Assembly: GCA_021820965.1 (NCBI GenBank)
Contig: JAKACZ010000002.1
Coordinates: forward strand, 124,001 to 188,000
Length of the DNA: 64,000 bases
Reading direction: 5' to 3'
DNA from: Bacillota bacterium
GTDB taxonomy: Bacteria; Bacillota; Sulfobacillia; Sulfobacillales; Sulfobacillaceae
Part shown: in pieces, positions 1-8,698 of the stretch
Layout: each line of letters opens with the position of its first letter
Position numbering within the stretch: position 1 is the first letter of the stretch
Made by a program: the position numbers and the translations under genes
Notes under the pieces: model-generated
What the model saw: only the letters and a program-made list of their open reading frames with translations
What the model was told of the DNA's origin: nothing
Databases searched by the model: none

Positions 1-26
1 GAGGCCAACAGGATCACGCAAGGACG

Positions 27-989
27 GTGAGCACGGTGGAGTCTCTAAAAACGGCGGATGGCTGGCAGCGTTGGCTCACGCAGGCACCCGATACGTGGCC
101 ATTGCGGCGATTGTTTTGGTCGAGTTCCGTGCCCGGGCCCGAAGACGCGGGCGATCCGGAATGGGTGGCCGCGGTGCTCACCACCATTTTAGAAGAGGGG
201 AACGCCCAGGACTGGCACACCATTCGCTGGCACGCGGTCTGGCCCATCTGGGATCGGCTTCCTCTAGACCCGCACGTCCGGCGTTTTTGGGATGCTTATC
301 GAGAGGAGGAATGGGCCATCGACCACCGCGATCGCGTGCTCGATGCCGAGCAACACGAAATTCTGGGAGTCGCTGCCACCGTCCTGCCGCAATACGGTGT
401 GGAACTGGCGGGCGGCACGGCCCTGGCGGCGGGGTACCTGGGCCACCGGCTGTCGGAGGACCTCGATTTATTCACGGGGGCGGCGATGCTCCGCGAAGCC
501 ATTCCAGCTGTCACCGAAGCATGGAAAGCCGCGGGCATTCCGGTGCGGCCTGAAAAACCGTATCCGACTTTTGCCCGCTTCTGGGTGGGCCAACGGCCTG
601 TGAAGGTGGAGCTCGCGCAAGATAGTCCCTACCAACTAGAACCGTCGTCCGTCACGATCGACGGCATGCCCACCCGCTCCCTGAAAGATTTGGCGGCGGA
701 TAAGACGTTGGCGCTATTCGACCGGGCCACAACCCGGGACTTCGTGGATGTGTACATGCTGTTACAACGCTTCGGGCTCTCGCAACTGATGACTTGGGCC
801 GCCATGAAAGATCTCGGCTTCGATCGGGATTGGTTCATTCAGGCGTTAGTCCAGGCGGAAAAAGTGCAGCCCAAACGGGTGACGATGCTTGTCTCCTTGG
901 ACTGGGATCACTTGCGGTTGACCTTTCGGCAGGCGGCCCTGCGTTTGCAACGCGAGGCGCACGAAGACGACCACGAGCTCGAACCCTAG
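27..989 (+). CDS. AbiEii/AbiGii-family nucleotidyltransferase-like protein
   Basis: 320-residue protein with a GTG start. Around residues 130-150 it carries the motif LAGGTALAAGYLGHRLSEDL, followed by DLF. This is the GG(T/S)xL...R.S.DLD signature of the nucleotidyltransferase AbiEii/AbiGii toxin family (DUF1814), where the Asp residues bind the metal. In that family the protein is usually the toxin or effector of an abortive-infection or toxin-antitoxin pair. The partner antitoxin would have to lie upstream, outside the window. A rho-independent terminator follows directly. The family call is good; a toxin role is inferred. Confidence 0.75.
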   Translation: MSTVESLKTADGWQRWLTQAPDTWPLRRLFWSSSVPGPEDAGDPEWVAAVLTTILEEGNAQDWHTIRWHAVWPIWDRLPLDPHVRRFWDAYREEEWAIDHRDRVLDAEQHEILGVAATVLPQYGVELAGGTALAAGYLGHRLSEDLDLFTGAAMLREAIPAVTEAWKAAGIPVRPEKPYPTFARFWVGQRPVKVELAQDSPYQLEPSSVTIDGMPTRSLKDLAADKTLALFDRATTRDFVDVYMLLQRFGLSQLMTWAAMKDLGFDRDWFIQALVQAEKVQPKRVTMLVSLDWDHLRLTFRQAALRLQREAHEDDHELEP

Positions 990-1011
990 CCCCAGACTAG
1001 CCCGCGTTTGG

Positions 1012-1044
1012 CACCGGCCGCTCACCCGCGCCGGTGTTTTTGTT
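1012..1044 (+). terminator. rho-independent terminator
   Basis: CACCGGC (1012-1018) pairs with GCCGGTG (1030-1036) and is followed by a T-rich run. It lies 22 bp after the AbiEii-like stop codon. The rest of 990-1209 shows nothing else convincing. Confidence 0.8.
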
Positions 1045-1209
1045 TGCTCATGTTAGCGTCCGGCCTATCGCTTACGTGGCAGGCTTACGATGCGAACACA
1101 AGGGCCCACCGAGCCCCTGCGTTCATAACCGAGCCCCGATGAGGGCCTTCTTCCCTTCTGCCGCCGCCCGCGTAGGGCCGCGCCAGACTAAATTTTTAGA
1201 GGTGATGAC

Positions 1210-1476
1210 ATGACTGAACCCGTCGGCATTGACGCCGGGCATGGGTATACGAAAGGCCTACGGCTGAATGGCGCCCGGGTGCTGTTCCCGTCGCTTATAT
1301 GTCTGTTTCGCCGCATGTTCCGTGCCTATCTGAGAAGCCATCCAGATGAGGCCAAGGCTTACGCCGAGTTGAAGATGGCACTAGCCGATCGGTTCATGCA
1401 CGACCGTGAGGCCTACACCGAGAGCAAAAGTGCGTTTATCAGATCTCGGCTCAAGCGGGCGGGATGGAACGAGTAA
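1210..1476 (+). CDS. chimeric ORF: ParM-like N-terminus joined to GrpB-like C-terminus
   Basis: 88-residue ORF with a good ribosome binding site (GAGGTGAT) before ATG. Residues 1-26 (VGIDAGHGYTKGLRLNG..., then FPSL) match the start of ParM/Alp7-type actin-like segregation proteins, including the first phosphate-binding loop. From about residue 28 the sequence changes to the C-terminal end of the GrpB (UPF0157) family: YLRSHPDEAKAYAELK, then DREAYTESKSAFIR. Neither fold can be complete. The best reading is a deletion or recombination scar that fused two gene remnants in frame. It could be translated, but a function is unlikely. Confidence 0.6.
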   Translation: MTEPVGIDAGHGYTKGLRLNGARVLFPSLICLFRRMFRAYLRSHPDEAKAYAELKMALADRFMHDREAYTESKSAFIRSRLKRAGWNE

Positions 1477-1503
1477 ACCCGCGTTGTAGAGAGGTGGCGA
1501 CAT

Positions 1504-2085
1504 GTGCTGGATAAGACCGTACCGTACTTTAACGTCATCATGAAACGGCGTGCCAGGTTGCCCGTCGTAACGCACGAGCTGCCGTCCGAGTTCTCATTGG
1601 CGGGGTTTGGTCCCCGAGACGAAGTCCAGTGGGCCGGCATCGAGACCGCGGTCGGCGAGTTCATGACGGAAAGCGAGGCCCTTACGTATTTCCAAGCCAC
1701 ATATCTGCCGCATAGCGATGAGCTCACACGGCGCTGTGTGTTCGTACGCCAAGCCGACGGGGCCGCGGTGGGCACCATTACGAGTTGGTGGAACACGACG
1801 GAAGAGCGACGGGATCCTTCAGTCCATTGGCTGGCGGTCCGCCCTGACTACCAGGGACTCGGCCTGGGGAAAGCCTTGGTCTCCGAATGCCTCAAACGGT
1901 TGGTGTGGTTGGAGGGCGACCGAAACATCTTTCTGCATACCCAAACGTGGAGTCATCGGGCGATTGCGATCTATATAAAGGCCGGATTTGAGTTTGTTGG
2001 GCAGGGCTCATTCGGCGGTTATCCAAACGATTACGAACAAGCCATGCCAGTATTAAGAAGCGTGTTGCCTTCCTTAGTGCGATAA
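1504..2085 (+). CDS. GNAT-family N-acetyltransferase
   Basis: 193 residues, GTG start behind GAGAGGTGGCGAC. The acetyl-CoA binding motif A is visible as VHWLAVRPDYQGLGLGKALV (about residues 100-120; Q/RxxGxG/A type), followed by IYIKAGFEFVGQG, the usual GNAT motif B end. The substrate cannot be told from sequence. It starts 27 bp after the chimeric ParM/GrpB ORF. An overlapping ATG at 1502 in another frame gives only a short peptide. Confidence 0.8.
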   Translation: MLDKTVPYFNVIMKRRARLPVVTHELPSEFSLAGFGPRDEVQWAGIETAVGEFMTESEALTYFQATYLPHSDELTRRCVFVRQADGAAVGTITSWWNTTEERRDPSVHWLAVRPDYQGLGLGKALVSECLKRLVWLEGDRNIFLHTQTWSHRAIAIYIKAGFEFVGQGSFGGYPNDYEQAMPVLRSVLPSLVR

Positions 2086-2551
2086 AAGGGGCGTTAACGC
2101 AGTAGTGCCTACTCCCAATTACCGCTTTGGATCAACGGTCATTGGCCTGCCCAAAGGCTCCATCCCCTCAAAATGTTCTGGCGTTGGTTAGCGCCCTTAC
2201 GGCAGAGATCAATCGAGAAATCCGGACCCCCGTAAATTATTCATCGTGGGCGGGGAATATGGATCAATGGGTTTATGGGCATGGGCACTGTGCTTCCTTG
2301 TTACAGTTACACGCGGTCCGTAACATTTCTTATACCATTCGCGCGTTGTGCGTCATGGCAAGGCAACCAGCAACCACTCCTCCGCGGCCCCCGGTGACTG
2401 GCCGGTACTGTTGTCTATAGAGGGCGCGGTGGAACCGTTCATCATCGGACACCAACAGCGCCTTTAAGCGTTCCACCTGAAGATTGCCACGCCGTCATTT
2501 CCATCCTCATCCGCCCACAATCCACGAACGATGGTCTCGGGCTGACGGCGT
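2086..2551. other. gap with no confident gene
   Basis: A 97-residue open frame on the plus strand (2127-2420) includes a plausible stretch around NMDQWVYGHGHCASLLQLHA. It has no ribosome binding site and no recognisable family. It may be a remnant of a lost gene. Nothing else is visible apart from the hairpin at the right end. Confidence 0.3.
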
Positions 2552-2580
2552 AAACGGCGCCTCCGAGGGAAGCGCCGTTT
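2552..2580 (-). terminator. hairpin, likely terminator of the MFS gene
   Basis: AAACGGCGC (2552-2560) and GCGCCGTTT (2572-2580) form a perfect 9-bp stem with an 11-nt loop. It lies 22 bp beyond the stop codon of the minus-strand MFS transporter. There is no long T-tract. Confidence 0.55.
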
Positions 2581-2602
2581 AGGTTGTGGTGCCCCGACTG
2601 TG

Positions 2603-3937
2603 CTAGGCTTCGCCGGAGGCTACCTGGATGCTGAGTCCGCGACCAGTCTCACGGCCCCAGATGAGCCAAGCCGCCGAGGCCAGGAGCCCGACGAACCACA
2701 CGCCCGCGTTAAATAAAATGTAGTTTGAGGTGGACAGATGGGCGGTCATGTAGATGCTGGGAATGTACAGCCCGATCGATATAAACCGCGCAACAGCGGT
2801 CAGGGTCCCACGATGAACCGTAGGCCAGACCTCCGCTTTGACCGTGTCTTCGGTCAGATAGCAGAGCGAGTTAACCCCGGCCAAAATTACCAAGAGAATC
2901 CAGAAGAGCGACATGTGATGTTGCCAGGTGTGTGTGGTCAGTCCCACGATGGCCGTCATTACAAACGTGCCGAGAAAGCTCCAGAAGAGAAACTTCCTTC
3001 GGGAAACCCGGTCGGCGATCAGGCCCAGGAACCCAATGATGAACCCGGCGCCCTCAAACACCGCCAAAATTGTTGGCTGCAGGCTTGGGAAGAAGGTAAA
3101 CGCCAACGCGTAAGCCATAAGCCCAAAGCCAATGGTGTTGGCCGCCGCAACGATGACCATCACGATCATAGTGAACCAGGTATACGCGGCGCTGGGTCTA
3201 GGTCCTGCCGTTTTGGCCGGTCTCGCCGCGTCCATGGCTTCTTGCGCTATGGCGTCGGCCTGCACTTCCGGGCCGAAGTAGCTCTTGATGGTCTTTTCCA
3301 GTTCTGCGGACTTACCCTTTTTCTGCAGCCACAGGAAGGATTCCGGCATGTTGACGCGGGTGGCAAACAAAATCACTACGACTACCAACACCGCGATGGC
3401 GACCACGTCGCGCTGAGCGGCGATGGCGTGACTCCCTTTTAATGCCGCGGTCGCCAGCGCCACGATGGCCAGTACCGTTCCGCCAAAGTTGATGCCATTG
3501 ATAATCATCATGGTGGCCTTGCCGCGGTGCTTGCGCGGCATCAACTCGTGGCTCGCCACCATGATGGAGTTCATTTCTCCACCGCCCGCAATTAACATGA
3601 GGGCGAGCGAAATGAGAATAATAACGTAGGTGGTGCTGAAGAACAGAATAAGGCCTCCGATTGCGTATAATCCCAAAGTGGCATATAGTGTGACCTTGCG
3701 TCCGTACTTGTCCGAGAACGGACCCGCCAGCGCAATGCCGATAATCAACCAAATCGGTGCCCAGGCCAAAAGTAGGTCACCCAACGATTTGGGCATGGGA
3801 ACCCAGCCCACCGCGATGGAGGCTAGTGCGAATACGTAGGATTCGAGAGCAAGGCCCAAGACGAAGGAAACGAACATCCAGGTGGTTTTGGAGGTCCATC
3901 GCGCTTCGCCGAGCTGCTCAACGTTCACGTTAAGCAA
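2603..3937 (-). CDS. MFS transporter, sugar/metabolite:H+ symporter type
   Basis: 444 residues; TTG start chosen because GAGGAGG lies 7 bp upstream. About 12 hydrophobic segments. The loop between TM2 and TM3 carries GPFSDKYGRKVTLY, the MFS signature GxxxDRxGRR/K. Domain halves are joined by a charged linker near residues 205-240 (LQKKGKSAELEKTIKSYF). The architecture fits the sugar-porter/metabolite:H+ symporter branch. The substrate is unknown. It is transcribed alone, divergently from the sigma factor operon. Confidence 0.85.
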   Translation of the reverse strand: MLNVNVEQLGEARWTSKTTWMFVSFVLGLALESYVFALASIAVGWVPMPKSLGDLLLAWAPIWLIIGIALAGPFSDKYGRKVTLYATLGLYAIGGLILFFSTTYVIILISLALMLIAGGGEMNSIMVASHELMPRKHRGKATMMIINGINFGGTVLAIVALATAALKGSHAIAAQRDVVAIAVLVVVVILFATRVNMPESFLWLQKKGKSAELEKTIKSYFGPEVQADAIAQEAMDAARPAKTAGPRPSAAYTWFTMIVMVIVAAANTIGFGLMAYALAFTFFPSLQPTILAVFEGAGFIIGFLGLIADRVSRRKFLFWSFLGTFVMTAIVGLTTHTWQHHMSLFWILLVILAGVNSLCYLTEDTVKAEVWPTVHRGTLTAVARFISIGLYIPSIYMTAHLSTSNYILFNAGVWFVGLLASAAWLIWGRETGRGLSIQVASGEA

Positions 3938-4087
3938 TTGACATCCTCCTCACATTGAAATCACAACCGACTCGAAGCGGCCTATGAAAACTATCCGGAT
4001 GTTCTCCAGATGCGGGCCCATTTCCTGCAATATCGGGTATTTTTATCATTGTTCCACAAAAAGGCAAATCCTATGAGGCACGGAAAT

Positions 4088-4122
4088 GCAGAGACGAGAG
4101 GTTAACAACCCTCATTCTCTGC
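4088..4122. promoter_or_regulatory. inverted repeat in divergent intergenic region
   Basis: GCAGAGACGAGAGG pairs imperfectly with CCCTCATTCTCTGC around a TTAACAA centre. It sits in the 338-bp gap between the MFS gene and the ECF sigma operon, and could be a leader hairpin or an operator. Nothing else stands out in this gap. Confidence 0.35.
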
Positions 4123-4275
4123 CTCATCGCCCCGAGAAATCCAAATACTTCCTAACGGGCGGTGCATGCACATAATCTTCCGCCTCCGGTCTGTCCCAAA
4201 AAGTTTCAAATTGCGGTATCGTAACAATCAAATGACTCTATGCGTCGATATCGTGAACGGCGAGAGGGGAGAGCT

Positions 4276-4797
4276 ATGGCGGAAACGGAGGCGGCCATTC
4301 AACGGCTTTACGAAACCGAGTTTGCGGTGTTGGTCCGGCACGCCAGCTATATCACGGGTAATCGCGATATTGCCGAAGAGTTGGTGCAAGAAGCCTTCAT
4401 CCGGCTAATGACCAAGCCTCCGCGCGAACAGGCGCGCGTGGGCGCCTGGCTGAGAACCGTGGTCAACAATTTGGCGCTCGACTATGTGCGTCGGGTTAAG
4501 GTGGAGGAACGGGTGACCGAGCGGGTGTCGACCATTGAACATGGCCCCAGCGTGGAGGAAGTCACGATGACGGAAATGGATCGGATGCGGGTGCAGGAGA
4601 GTTTGAAACTCTTAGCTAGTCGCGATCAAAAAGCGCTGATACTGCGTCATTCCGGCTATTCATACCGGGAGATTGCGGAGAGGCTGGGATGCCCTACCGA
4701 ACAGGTCGGCGTGATTTTGATTCGGGCGTTGAAAAAACTGAAGCGGATATATTTTGGGGAGACTGACAGCGGGCAAGTGAGAGGGGTGCAGGCATGA
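4276..4797 (+). CDS. ECF RNA polymerase sigma factor
   Basis: 173 residues from ATG 4276, chosen because GAGGGGAGAG lies just upstream; an in-frame ATG at 4240 has none. Region 2 is visible (ITGNRDIAEELVQEAFIRLM, core binding and -10 recognition), as is region 4 with its helix-turn-helix (LILRHSGYSYREIAERLGCP). The size is right for a sigma-70 ECF member. The stop overlaps the next ATG as ATGA, so the anti-sigma gene is translationally coupled. It probably autoregulates the four-gene operon 4276-7600. Confidence 0.9.
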   Translation: MAETEAAIQRLYETEFAVLVRHASYITGNRDIAEELVQEAFIRLMTKPPREQARVGAWLRTVVNNLALDYVRRVKVEERVTERVSTIEHGPSVEEVTMTEMDRMRVQESLKLLASRDQKALILRHSGYSYREIAERLGCPTEQVGVILIRALKKLKRIYFGETDSGQVRGVQA

Positions 4798-5849
4798 AGG
4801 CGACCCACAATTTTTGGCAGCACCGCTGCCCCGACGACGGGCAGTGGATGGCTTTTTTCGACGGCGAGGGAAAGCTGGCCGAACGGGAAATGCTGGGTGC
4901 GCATTTGCGCCAATGCGGCCACTGCCAAGCTGTCTTTGAAGAAATTAGCGACGCGGTCACTTTTGCTGACGCGGGACTGGATTTGATTCATCCGCTAACT
5001 GTACGCGCCCGCCACTGGGGTAAAAAGGCGTGGATGGGGGCTGCCGCGGCGGCTATGTTGATGGCCGGGCTCGGTCTTACCGTTAACGGTGCCGGTCAAA
5101 AGGCGGTAGCGGCCATCGGCTCACTATTTCAAGTCAAAAGCATCCGATCAGTTGGCGTGACGCCGGCGCAGGTGGCCTCGTTAACCAGGATTGCGACTCA
5201 GGGCGGCAAGGTGACGCTCGCTCATTACGGGTCGATTAAGGTTGCCGGTCCAATGCAGGAAGCCAAGGTGCCGGTCTTTAAGCTCGCCCAATATGGCATG
5301 CCCAATCTGTGGCCGTCGGCGCTCGGCACTTCCGAACAGGCGTCGGTGCAGACCGGGCTTCGGGTTACGTTGAAACTCAATGTGCCCCACATTAATCAGC
5401 TCATTTCCAGCCAGGGCGGCCGGTATTTCTTCCCCATGAGCGTGAACCAGGTGCCCTTTACATTGTCGATTCCAGCGGAAGCCTCCATTCACCAGGGAGC
5501 CTGGACGGTCGACGAAGTGCCGCAGCCGACGGTGGCGGCTCCGGGCCAAGTTCCGGTGAAAGCCATTGCCAAAGCGTTGGAGAATCTGCCGTTTTTACCG
5601 CCGCAACTGCAGGCGGCAGTGCAGGAGATGGCCAACTGGCGAAACACCCTCATCGTGCCGCTTCCGGGACACCCGCAAACAGTATCGGTGGGAGGAACTC
5701 AACGCATCGTGGACAGCAATGCCCAGGGCACGGCGGCGGGAGAGGCGTGGGTGCAAAAGAACGGATTGGTGGTGGCCGTAATGCAGCACCAGTCGACACC
5801 GATTAACCGGGCGACCTTTCAGGCGGAGGTGGCGCGGCTCTTTCCATGA
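4794..5849 (+). CDS. zf-HC2 anti-sigma factor with large extracytoplasmic domain
   Basis: 351 residues. The N-terminus has the zinc-binding anti-sigma pattern: Cys-12, then HLRQCGHC (HxxxCxxC) near residue 40. One membrane segment follows (AWMGAAAAAMLMAGLGLTV, about 78-97), then about 250 extracytoplasmic residues of unknown fold that would act as the sensor. It overlaps the sigma gene at its start and the ABC ATPase at its end by ATGA, a tightly coupled operon. Its role is to hold the preceding sigma factor inactive at the membrane until a cell-envelope signal is sensed. Confidence 0.85.
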   Translation: MKATHNFWQHRCPDDGQWMAFFDGEGKLAEREMLGAHLRQCGHCQAVFEEISDAVTFADAGLDLIHPLTVRARHWGKKAWMGAAAAAMLMAGLGLTVNGAGQKAVAAIGSLFQVKSIRSVGVTPAQVASLTRIATQGGKVTLAHYGSIKVAGPMQEAKVPVFKLAQYGMPNLWPSALGTSEQASVQTGLRVTLKLNVPHINQLISSQGGRYFFPMSVNQVPFTLSIPAEASIHQGAWTVDEVPQPTVAAPGQVPVKAIAKALENLPFLPPQLQAAVQEMANWRNTLIVPLPGHPQTVSVGGTQRIVDSNAQGTAAGEAWVQKNGLVVAVMQHQSTPINRATFQAEVARLFP

Positions 5850-6766
5850 AAGCCATTCAAACGCTCGGCCTGACCAAGCAATATCGTCGGGGAGAGCCTG
5901 CCTGCGACCATATCAGCCTGACGGTCAATCAAGGCGAAATCTTCGGGCTTTTGGGACCCAATGGGGCCGGCAAGAGCACATTGGTGAAAATGCTGGCGGG
6001 ATTGGTCGCCCCGAGCGCGGGAACCGCCCGGGTTTTGGGCTTTTCCTTTAAGGAACTGGTGCCGCGGCGACAGATGGGCTATCTCCCGGAGTTGTTCCGG
6101 TACCCGCCCTGGCTGACGGCAGAAGAGGTGCTGACGTTTCACGCGGGGCTTTTGCGGACTCGCATTGGCGCGGACGACCGTGACCAACTTTTGGCCCGCG
6201 TGGGCCTGGAGGGGCGGGGGCGGGAGCGGGTACGCGCCTTTTCCAAGGGCATGCAGCAGCGGCTGGGGCTGGCGGTGGCGCTCGTGGGAAAACCGGCTCT
6301 GGTGTTACTGGATGAGCCCACCTCGGCGCTCGACCCTATCGGCCGCTTTGAAGTGGGCCGGCTGCTGCAGGATTTAAAACGCGAAGGCACCACTATATTT
6401 TTGAACAGCCACTTATTGTCCGACGTGGAAAAACTGTGCGATAGCGTCGCGCTCATCGACAAAGGGCGGGTGGTATACCAGGGGTCGCTGAAAGACGCGA
6501 TCTATGGTGGCGTGCGCCGATATCGGCTGCAAGTCGACCAGTTGACCGCCGAGGCGGCCCGCGCCGTCCAAGCCTCCATTCCCCATGTCGTGATACAATG
6601 GGGCGACGGAGGACGGGCTGAAATTGGCGTGGGCCTCATGCGCCCCGAGCTTCCCGGGTTGGTGGCCCAACTGGTGTCGTTGGGCGCCCGGGTGTACGAG
6701 GTTGAGCCTGATCACTCCTCCTTGGAGGAATGGTTCTTGAGTCGAGTGGGAAAGGATACGCGGTAA
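5846..6766 (+). CDS. ABC transporter ATP-binding protein
   Basis: 306 residues. Walker A is GPNGAGKST (about residue 38), the signature motif is FSKGMQQRLGLAVAL, and Walker B is LVLLDEPTSALDP. The DrrA/CcmA-like exporter type carries a C-terminal extension of about 90 residues. It starts inside the anti-sigma stop codon, and its own TAA abuts the ATG of the permease. It therefore forms a two-component exporter with the next gene, under ECF sigma control; the cargo is unknown. Confidence 0.9.
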   Translation: MKAIQTLGLTKQYRRGEPACDHISLTVNQGEIFGLLGPNGAGKSTLVKMLAGLVAPSAGTARVLGFSFKELVPRRQMGYLPELFRYPPWLTAEEVLTFHAGLLRTRIGADDRDQLLARVGLEGRGRERVRAFSKGMQQRLGLAVALVGKPALVLLDEPTSALDPIGRFEVGRLLQDLKREGTTIFLNSHLLSDVEKLCDSVALIDKGRVVYQGSLKDAIYGGVRRYRLQVDQLTAEAARAVQASIPHVVIQWGDGGRAEIGVGLMRPELPGLVAQLVSLGARVYEVEPDHSSLEEWFLSRVGKDTR

Positions 6767-7600
6767 ATGCTGACGGTCTTGCACCATAGTCTGGTGGAGA
6801 CTTTGCGCAAGCGCCTCTTGGTGGCGGCCGGCGGCCTCACCTTTCTTTTTTTACTGCTCTTCTTTCTCTTTCTGCGCTGGGTGGGCCAGCCGCCCCGTAT
6901 CCCCGGCGAAGCCGACATTGCCGGCATGACCTATCTATATCTCGGACTCTTTGCTGCGTACGTCATGATTGCTCTATTTGCCGTCCTTATCTTCGTCGCC
7001 TCGGTATCAGCGGAGATTGATGACGGCACGCTGTTGGCGGTCCTGCCGCGCCCTATCCGCCGCTCCCGGATCATACTGGGCAAATGGATTGGACTCTCGG
7101 TGGTGGTGGTGGTCTACACCACCATTCTCTTTTTCGGAATTGTGCTGATTGACCAAGGGCAGTACGGTCCCGTTGCGGGCGGCCCGCTGAGTCTTATAGC
7201 CGCCTACGGCGATTATCTGCTGGAGGGGATTTTGGTCGGAACCGTCACTCTTTTGGGGTCCACGCTGACCGCCACCATGACGAATGGCATCGTGGTTTCT
7301 TCGGCAGTGCTGATTGCCTTTTTAGGCGGTTCGCTGCAGCAGTTGGGGGCGCTGACCAATCCGGCGCCCGCCTTCAACATCATTGGCTGGGTCACCAGCC
7401 TGCTTATTCCCACCGACGCGCTATACCGGCGCGCCTTATTTCAGCTTATGGGCAGTCACGTCTATCCGGGGGCGGTCGTGGGGGCCGGACCCTTCGGCGC
7501 TATCCATCCGCCGGGCGAGGGCACGGTGTACTACGCCATTTTATACACGGTGGGCATGCTAATGCTCGCGATATGGAGCTTTGGCGTTCGGGACCTCTAA
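6767..7600 (+). CDS. ABC-2 type transporter permease
   Basis: 277 residues with about six hydrophobic segments, the first at LLVAAGGLTFLFLLLFFLFL. It contains SAEIDDGTLLAVLPRPIRRSR, typical of ABC-2 permeases (family of YhaP/NatB-like membrane subunits). It begins on the base after the ATPase stop codon. The last 42 bp overlap the end of the convergent DMT gene, so no terminator separates them. Confidence 0.85.
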   Translation: MLTVLHHSLVETLRKRLLVAAGGLTFLFLLLFFLFLRWVGQPPRIPGEADIAGMTYLYLGLFAAYVMIALFAVLIFVASVSAEIDDGTLLAVLPRPIRRSRIILGKWIGLSVVVVVYTTILFFGIVLIDQGQYGPVAGGPLSLIAAYGDYLLEGILVGTVTLLGSTLTATMTNGIVVSSAVLIAFLGGSLQQLGALTNPAPAFNIIGWVTSLLIPTDALYRRALFQLMGSHVYPGAVVGAGPFGAIHPPGEGTVYYAILYTVGMLMLAIWSFGVRDL

Positions 7601-8536
7601 TGCTACCGTTTCTTGGGCACTAACGGAGAGGGCCACCAGAGAGGCCACAATCAGGGCGGCGCCGATCAACTTGAGCGAGCTTAGCCACTGACCGAACACC
7701 AGCCAGGCAAAAAACGCTGTCCACACCGGCTCCATATTGAAGGCTAAGGCGGCCTCAGTGGCAGTCAGGCGCTGTTGCCCCCAGACTTGAAGCCACCCGG
7801 CCACCAGCGTGCCCAAGATGGCCAAAAATCCGAACCGCCACCAGACCGAAAACGGCAGATTGAGGGATAGTGCCGTCAGGGCGTGGGGGTGAGCCACGAG
7901 GGTGTAGACAGTCAGGGTAAGTCCCGCTCCCAGCGCTTCCAGAATGGTGAGCTGAATCGTGGTCATGGTGCGGCCGACCTCGGTGGTGCCGATAATCTGA
8001 AAGGTGGCAAAGACCGCCGCCAAAAGCGCCCAGAACGTGCCGGCGGCCACGGACAACGTCAGCTGCCCAATCCCCACCAACAGTGCCACTCCGAGTATGC
8101 TGGCCAGCGCCGCGGCAGTCACCACGCGGTGGGGAACACGCCGGCGCCACACGGCCATCACCAATGGCGTCAGCACGACGTAAAGGGCGGTGATGAAGGC
8201 GACATCATCCACCGGAATGCTCTCCATTGAGACAGCTTGAAAAAAGGTGACGCCGGCCAACAATGCGCCGGCAGCCACGCCGGCCAGCCAACGCTTGGTG
8301 GTCAGACGCGGTCCGAGAAAAATCAGTGGGAGACCAATGAGGCCCACAACAATATAGCGAATCAACAGGAAAACCGACGGATCGAGGGAGAATTCCAGCT
8401 GCCGTATGAGGATATTGCAGTATCCCCAGATGGCGGTGAGGAGAGCCAACGCCATGAGACCCCACCAGATACTGGTGCGGTTGCCGCCGGTCTTGGGCGC
8501 GGTCTCTTTAAACAGGCGACCCTCCTGTTCGACCAT
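7559..8536 (-). CDS. EamA/DMT-family exporter
   Basis: 325 residues with ten predicted membrane segments arranged as two EamA repeats (about 25-150 and 165-305). The start ATG has GGGAGG 8 bp upstream. The family exports metabolites such as amino acids, but the substrate is unknown. The 3' end overlaps the ABC permease gene on the other strand by 42 bp, a convergent overlap that forces both tails to share sequence. Confidence 0.85.
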   Translation of the reverse strand: MVEQEGRLFKETAPKTGGNRTSIWWGLMALALLTAIWGYCNILIRQLEFSLDPSVFLLIRYIVVGLIGLPLIFLGPRLTTKRWLAGVAAGALLAGVTFFQAVSMESIPVDDVAFITALYVVLTPLVMAVWRRRVPHRVVTAAALASILGVALLVGIGQLTLSVAAGTFWALLAAVFATFQIIGTTEVGRTMTTIQLTILEALGAGLTLTVYTLVAHPHALTALSLNLPFSVWWRFGFLAILGTLVAGWLQVWGQQRLTATEAALAFNMEPVWTAFFAWLVFGQWLSSLKLIGAALIVASLVALSVSAQETVALEVPNAKAPYREH

Positions 8537-8698
8537 GCCGACAACCTCCCTCCTGAGACCATCCTCTCCATTTTAAAGAAAACCGGCTGTCGCTAAAAGG
8601 TGCCGTACCGAGGCGGAATTTATTTCCCGTGGTCGGAACCAATTTCCGGACTTGGAATACGATGGATCGAACCAGATTATAAATCGAGGGGATGCACA

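Noticed and set aside
2738..3442. 234-codon plus-strand ORF opposite the MFS gene
   Set aside because: Antisense shadow; no start site signal and no domain.
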